Origin: Clostridiales bacterium
GTDB lineage: Bacteria; Bacillota; Clostridia; Oscillospirales; Oscillospiraceae
Direction: 5' to 3'
NCBI GenBank assembly: GCA_021205375.1
Contig: JAJPXR010000080.1
Location: forward strand, 1 to 11,241
Length of the DNA stretch: 11,241 nucleotides
In this document: one piece after another, positions 8,530 through 11,241 of the stretch
Position numbering within the stretch: the stretch's first letter is position 1
How the letters are laid out: each line of letters starts with the position of its first letter
Notes under the pieces: generated by a model
Databases searched by the model: none
What the model was told of the DNA's origin: nothing
Seen by the model: the letters and a program-made list of their open reading frames with translations, nothing else
Position numbers and translations under genes: made by a program

Positions 8530-8808
8530 ATGGTAAAAGGGATTTCCCGCCGGGTCATTGTGGTGCGCTCCCCCGACCCGCGGTTTTTTGAGCAGGCGAT
8601 TTTTTTGATGAAAGAGGACGCCCTCCACACGGAGGGCGTCACGGCGGAGCAGGTGGTCAACGAGGCTCGGCAGGCGGCAGCGGGCTACCTCCGCCGGACC
8701 AGTGACCCCAAACGTCGGCGGGAGCTGTCGGCCCGACTGCCCTGGTGGGTGTGGTTCACCCTGGGGGCCTGCGCCGTGGGGCTGGCGTGGCTGGTTTTTA
8801 GCTTTTAG
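8530..8808 (+). CDS. Small tail-anchored membrane protein of unknown function
   Basis: I do not recognise a named family. The 92-residue product has a basic start (MVKGISRRVIVVRSPDP), an amphipathic, probably helical middle (residues 18-55), a basic patch (RRTSDPKRRR, 55-64) and one C-terminal membrane helix at about 72-90, rich in Trp, Leu, Ala and Val. The basic patch just before the helix predicts that the N-terminal domain faces the cytoplasm. I chose ATG 8530 because AGAGGG (8517-8522) is 7 bases upstream; an in-frame ATG at 8467 lacks such a site. It lies 81 bases after spoIIE and may be read with it, so a sporulation role is possible but only inferred from position. Its last codons and stop lie inside the repeat element that begins at 8798, so the native C-terminus may have been altered. 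Confidence 0.72.
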   Translation: MVKGISRRVIVVRSPDPRFFEQAIFLMKEDALHTEGVTAEQVVNEARQAAAGYLRRTSDPKRRRELSARLPWWVWFTLGACAVGLAWLVFSF

Positions 8809-9040
8809 CTGTTAGCTCGAAGTTACCAGCTTTCCTTTAAGCCGGCTATGTTAGCAATGACAGACGGAAACCCCTCCGCCACCGCCTAAAGGCGGCGGCC
8901 CTCCTCCCCTTTCAGGGGAGGCAAGAGGGGTGGTCAGTTGCCGAACGGTGATTCTCTGTGGAAAACTTGTACTATGCTGGGAAAGACACACAAACGAAAA
9001 AGCAAGCACTATCCCAGCTAACGGCTAATGGCTAACAGCT
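8798..9040 (+). repeat. Intergenic repeat-like element with inverted heptad arrays at its ends
   Basis: This fills the 301-base gap between the small gene and the macro-domain gene. The left end has three tandem 7-nt units (TTAGCTT, TTAGCTG, TTAGCTC; 8798-8818). The right end has three in inverse orientation (CAGCTAA, CGGCTAA, TGGCTAA; 9015-9035) plus CAGCT to 9040. The interior holds the three-way fold at 8870-8931 and a 7-bp inverted repeat (GCTGGGA 8976-8982, TCCCAGC 9012-9018). No open reading frame of note is present. The form fits a non-autonomous MITE-like or structured intergenic repeat. Copy number in the genome cannot be judged from one window. Confidence 0.55.
8870..8931 (+). other. 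Predicted three-way-junction fold inside the repeat element
   Basis: The outer stem is ACCCCTC (8870-8876) with GAGGGGT (8925-8931). Inside it sit two hairpins: GCCACCGCC (8878-8886) with GGCGGCGGC (8891-8899), loop TAAA and one A-C mismatch; and CCTCCCCT (8903-8910) with AGGGGAGG (8914-8921), loop TTC. All three stems can form together as RNA or as a DNA cruciform. Confidence 0.6.
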
Positions 9041-9051
9041 CCAAAACCCCG

Positions 9052-9099
9052 CCCTTGCGCTTTTCTCCCCCTGATGGTAAAATAGAGAAAACGCAAGGG
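9052..9099 (+). promoter_or_regulatory. Promoter of the macro-domain gene embedded in a 15-bp inverted repeat
   Basis: The -10 is TGGTAAAAT (extended form, hexamer 9078-9083) and the -35 is TTGCGC (9055-9060), with a 17-base spacer. The left arm (9052-9067) and right arm (9085-9099) pair over 15 bp with a single bulged C at 9060. The 17-base loop holds the -10. The right arm contains most of the ribosome binding site (AAGGGAGG, 9095-9102), and after one mismatch two more pairs (9049/9050 with 9102/9101) cover the rest. A transcript started here lacks the left arm and stays open. A transcript entering from upstream would hide the site. Confidence 0.65.
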
Positions 9100-9109
9100 A
9101 GGAACCACC

Positions 9110-10216
9110 ATGCCTCTGCAAATCGTCCGAAACGACATCACCACCATGCGGGTGGACGCCATCGTCAACGCGGCCAAGCGCTCGCTGCTGGGCGGCGGCG
9201 GCGTAGACGGGGCCATCCACCGGGCAGCGGGGCCGGAGCTGCTGGAGGAGTGCCGGACCCTGGGCGGCTGTGAGACCGGCCAGGCCAAGCTGACAAAGGG
9301 CTACCGGCTCCCCGCCAGGTACATCATCCACACCGTCGGCCCCGTTTACCAGGACGGGCAGCACGGCGAAGAAAAGCTGCTGCGCAGTTGCTACCGCAAT
9401 TCCCTGGCGCTGGCGGCAGAGGAGGGCTTTGAATCGGTGGCTTTCCCGCTGATTTCCGCCGGGAATTATGGCTACCCCAAGGACCAGGCGCTGCAAATCG
9501 CCGTGGGCGAAATCAGTTGGTTCGTGCTGAACCACGATATGCTGGTCTACCTGGTGGTCTATGACCGCCAGAGCTTCCAGCTCAGCAGGCACCTTCTGCA
9601 TGACGTGACTGAGTTCATCGAGGAGCGTTATGTGCAGGAGGAGGACGCCAGCGTCTCCGCCAGCCGTCTCGCCCAGGAGAGCCAGGAGGAACCGCCTCCC
9701 TGTTACTCCATCCGCCACGGTGTCTTTCCGCCGAAGAAAAAGCCCACTGCCCCACCGCCTGCTCCGGCGGCCCAGGAGGACGAGGACCCGTATCCCCCAA
9801 TCCTCCGCATTTTTACGCGAAGAGATGAGCCAACCGCTCCCACGCCGGATTTGGACGCCATGCTGAAACAGATGGATGAGAGCTTTTCCCAGTCGCTGCT
9901 GCGGCAAATCGACGAAAAGGGCATGACCGACGCCCAGTGCTACAAAAAGGCCAACGTAGACCGGAAGCTGTTCTCCAAAATCCGCAGCAACCCCCAGTAC
10001 AAGCCCAGCAAGCCCACCGCCGTGGCCTTCGCCGTGGCGCTGGAGCTGAACTGGGCGGAGACCAACGAGTTTCTGCGCAAGGCGGGATATGCGCTGTCCC
10101 ACAGCAGCAAGTTCGACATCATCATTGAGTATTTCATCCAGTCCGGCAACTACAATATTTTTGAAATCAACGAGACGCTGTTCGCCTTCGACCAGACTCT
10201 GTTGGGCAGCCACTGA
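9110..10216 (+). CDS. Macro domain protein with C-terminal HTH-like domain
   Basis: Macro domains bind ADP-ribose, and many remove it from proteins or deacetylate O-acetyl-ADP-ribose. Residues 1-~165 form a MacroD-like domain: D9 in NDIT, V19-N-A-A-K23, the glycine loop GGGGVDGAIH (28-37, with D33) and the second loop ISAGNYGYP (115-123). At the position equivalent to the catalytic Asn25 of E. coli YmdB there is lysine (K23), while the Asp35 equivalent (D33) is kept, so activity may be changed. Residues ~170-250 are a Pro/Glu-rich, probably disordered linker. Residues ~258-368 resemble a Cro/C1-type helix-turn-helix (KKANVDRKLFSKIRS, then PSKPTAVAFAVALEL) followed by a further helical region. 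ATG 9110 has AAGGGAGG 7 bases upstream. A cytosolic regulator or stress protein is likely; the target is unknown. Confidence 0.85.
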   Translation: MPLQIVRNDITTMRVDAIVNAAKRSLLGGGGVDGAIHRAAGPELLEECRTLGGCETGQAKLTKGYRLPARYIIHTVGPVYQDGQHGEEKLLRSCYRNSLALAAEEGFESVAFPLISAGNYGYPKDQALQIAVGEISWFVLNHDMLVYLVVYDRQSFQLSRHLLHDVTEFIEERYVQEEDASVSASRLAQESQEEPPPCYSIRHGVFPPKKKPTAPPPAPAAQEDEDPYPPILRIFTRRDEPTAPTPDLDAMLKQMDESFSQSLLRQIDEKGMTDAQCYKKANVDRKLFSKIRSNPQYKPSKPTAVAFAVALELNWAETNEFLRKAGYALSHSSKFDIIIEYFIQSGNYNIFEINETLFAFDQTLLGSH

Positions 10217-10252
10217 TTTGTCGCCTCCAAAGCGACCATCCGGCGGCAAAAA

Positions 10253-10298
10253 TCCTGTATTCTATGGGTGTAAAGAACAAACGCCATAAAATACAGGA
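10253..10298 (+). promoter_or_regulatory. Inverted repeat covering the promoter region and ribosome binding site of the VWA gene
   Basis: The left arm (10253-10267) and right arm (10284-10298) pair over 14 of 15 positions: TCCTGTATT with AATACAGGA, one C-A mismatch, then TATGG with CCATA. The loop is 16 bases. The right arm includes the first four bases of the AGGAGG ribosome binding site (10295-10300). The best -10 is TATTCT (10258-10263) in the left arm, with no good -35. The geometry mirrors the repeat before the macro-domain gene, though the sequences differ. Confidence 0.5.
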
Positions 10299-10309
10299 GG
10301 TACATCGCT

Positions 10310-11002
10310 ATGAAGAACAACATCACGGAACTGGTTTTCATTCTGGACCGCAGCGGCTCCATGTGTGGCCGGGAGGCGGACACCATCGGCGGCTTCAACA
10401 GCCTCATTGAAAAGCAAAAGAAGGAGGACGGCGTGTGCTACGTCTCCACGGTCCTCTTTGACAACGTCAGCGAGGTGCTGCACGACCGGGTGAACCTGGC
10501 GGGCATCCAGCCCATGACCGACCGGGATTACACCGTCCGGGGCTGCACCGCCCTGCTGGATGCCATCGGCGGGGCCATCCACCACATCGGCAACATTCAC
10601 AAGTACGCCCGCACCGAGGACGTGCCGGAGCACACCCTGTTTATCATCACCACCGATGGCATGGAGAACGCCAGCCGCCGCTACACCTCTGACCAGGTCA
10701 AGGGGATGATCGAGCGACAGAAGGCCCGGTACGGCTGGGAGTTCCTGTTTCTGGGTGCCAACATCGATGCGGTGGAGACCGCCGGGCGCATCGGCATCGC
10801 CCCGAACCGGGCCGCCAACTACAACAACGACCCCGACCCGAACAATCTCGACGATCCCTACGAGTGCATCCTCCGGATTTTTGAGACCTCCTCCAAGGTC
10901 ATCAGCGATGTGCGCGCCAGCCGCCCCGTCGCCGCCGATTGGAGTAAGGACATCGACGAGGACTATCAGCGCCGCGGCGGGAAGAAGCAGGCGCAGAAGT
11001 GA
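10310..11002 (+). CDS. Von Willebrand factor A domain protein with intact MIDAS
   Basis: VWA domains bind a divalent metal and mediate protein-protein contact. This 230-aa protein is almost entirely one VWA domain without signal peptide or membrane segment, so it is cytosolic, like TerY-type proteins of stress and tellurium-resistance loci. The metal site is complete: DRSGS (D13, S15, S17), T80 in GCTALLDAIG and D116 in TTDGMEN. A short basic tail ends the protein (RRGGKKQAQK). AGGAGG (10295-10300) is 9 bases before ATG 10310. The gene lies 93 bases after the macro-HTH gene, same strand, with a similar upstream dyad, which suggests joint function or regulation. The partner and process are not known. 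TerY is the nearest named relative I can suggest, without being sure. Confidence 0.85.
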   Translation: MKNNITELVFILDRSGSMCGREADTIGGFNSLIEKQKKEDGVCYVSTVLFDNVSEVLHDRVNLAGIQPMTDRDYTVRGCTALLDAIGGAIHHIGNIHKYARTEDVPEHTLFIITTDGMENASRRYTSDQVKGMIERQKARYGWEFLFLGANIDAVETAGRIGIAPNRAANYNNDPDPNNLDDPYECILRIFETSSKVISDVRASRPVAADWSKDIDEDYQRRGGKKQAQK

Positions 11003-11040
11003 GCCGACGCAAGAGAGACAGAGCAGACCGAAAATGGGAC

Positions 11041-11094
11041 ACCCCCCTGGGGCAGTATTGCACAGCGAAACCTGTAATGCTGCCCCAGAGGGGT
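11041..11094 (+). other. Long imperfect hairpin downstream of the VWA gene
   Basis: The stem ACCCC-C-CTGGGGCAG (11041-11055) pairs with CTGCCCCAG-A-GGGGT (11080-11094), 14 bp with one C-A mismatch. The 24-base loop can pair further (ATT with AAT, ACAG with CTGT) down to a 6-base loop at 11066-11071. No T-run follows on the plus strand (AAAAAT instead), so alone it is not a standard terminator in that direction. Confidence 0.6.
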
Positions 11095-11100
11095 AAAAAT

Positions 11101-11134
11101 TGGGGCAAAGCAAGATTCTCCGCCCCATCTTTTT
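11101..11134 (+). terminator. Probable terminator of the VWA transcript
   Basis: TGGGGC (11101-11106) pairs with GCCCCA (11122-11127) around a 15-base loop and is followed by TCTTTTT (11128-11134). The preceding AAAAA (11095-11099) can extend the stem against the T-run. The long loop lowers confidence. The hairpin at 11041-11094 just upstream may assist, or compete through its GCCCC arm. Confidence 0.55.
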
Positions 11135-11189
11135 GTCATCTGAGCCTTATAGCGGCACAATCAAAACAAAAACGCCTGCGATTACAACA

Positions 11190-11241
11190 GGTTCTATAAT
11201 AAATGTTGGGGTCAGGTAAAGCACCTGGCCCCAAATTCATA
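11190..11241 (+). mobile_element. Probable end of an insertion sequence extending right out of the window
   Basis: The plus strand starts GGTTCTAT, seven bases, GTTGGGG (11190-11211), matching the minus-strand sequence at the left window edge with identical spacing and 17 of 22 identical bases. Just inside is a strong hairpin: TTGGGGTCAGGT (11206-11217) with ACCTGGCCCCAA (11223-11234), 12 pairs including one G-T. A perfect TATAAT at 11195-11200 has no -35. The element body and any transposase would lie beyond the window. Confidence 0.4.

Noticed and set aside
10220..10236. GTCGC/GCGAC hairpin after the macro-domain gene as a terminator
   Set aside because: The stem is 5 bp with no T-run.
9052..10298. 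A common operator shared by the macro and VWA promoters, bound by the macro-HTH protein
   Set aside because: The two dyads have no sequence motif in common, so a single shared protein site is not supported.
11195..11200. Perfect TATAAT as a promoter near the right edge
   Set aside because: There is no -35 and no extended TG, it lies within an IS-end-like sequence, and no gene start is visible before the window ends.

Overview
The window is about 65% GC by eye and carries a peptide-type ABC importer operon, a sporulation gene (spoIIE), and gene styles common in gut Clostridia. I infer a GC-rich, endospore-forming Firmicute, most likely of the Oscillospiraceae (Flavonifractor/Oscillibacter/Lawsonibacter type). 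The genus cannot be fixed from the sequence alone. All convincing genes are on the + strand.

Layout. (1) Positions 1-57 look like the end of an insertion sequence lying mostly outside the window. (2) 79-5990 is a complete peptide ABC importer in the order oppB-oppC-oppD-oppF-oppA. The first four genes are tightly packed, with an ATGA overlap between oppD and oppF. The binding-protein gene oppA comes last, behind its own sigma-A-type promoter (4052-4080) and a structured leader of about 134 nt. A strong intrinsic terminator (6029-6061) closes the unit. (3) 6163-8448 is spoIIE, the forespore phosphatase that activates sigma F. A small tail-anchored membrane protein of unknown function follows (8530-8808). 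(4) 8798-9040 is a non-coding repeat-like element. It is bounded by inverted arrays of a 7-nt TTAGCNN unit and contains a predicted three-way-junction fold; its left edge supplies the stop codon of the small gene. (5) 9110-10216 encodes a macro domain joined by a disordered linker to an HTH-like C-terminal domain. (6) 10310-11002 encodes a von Willebrand factor A protein with an intact MIDAS. (7) 11041-11134 holds stacked hairpins ending in a probable terminator. From 11190 a second IS-end-like sequence runs off the window.

How it works together. The opp genes form one importer: OppA captures peptide outside the cell, OppB/OppC form the channel, and OppD/OppF hydrolyse ATP. The separate promoter and leader let oppA be made in excess. 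spoIIE and the small membrane gene are a separate unit. The macro-HTH and VWA genes sit side by side, each behind a long inverted repeat whose right arm contains the ribosome binding site and whose left arm lies at or upstream of the promoter. In a transcript entering from upstream, that repeat would fold and hide the ribosome binding site. This shared architecture, on a possible ADP-ribose-binding/VWA pair, is the best candidate here for an undescribed system. Its function is inference.
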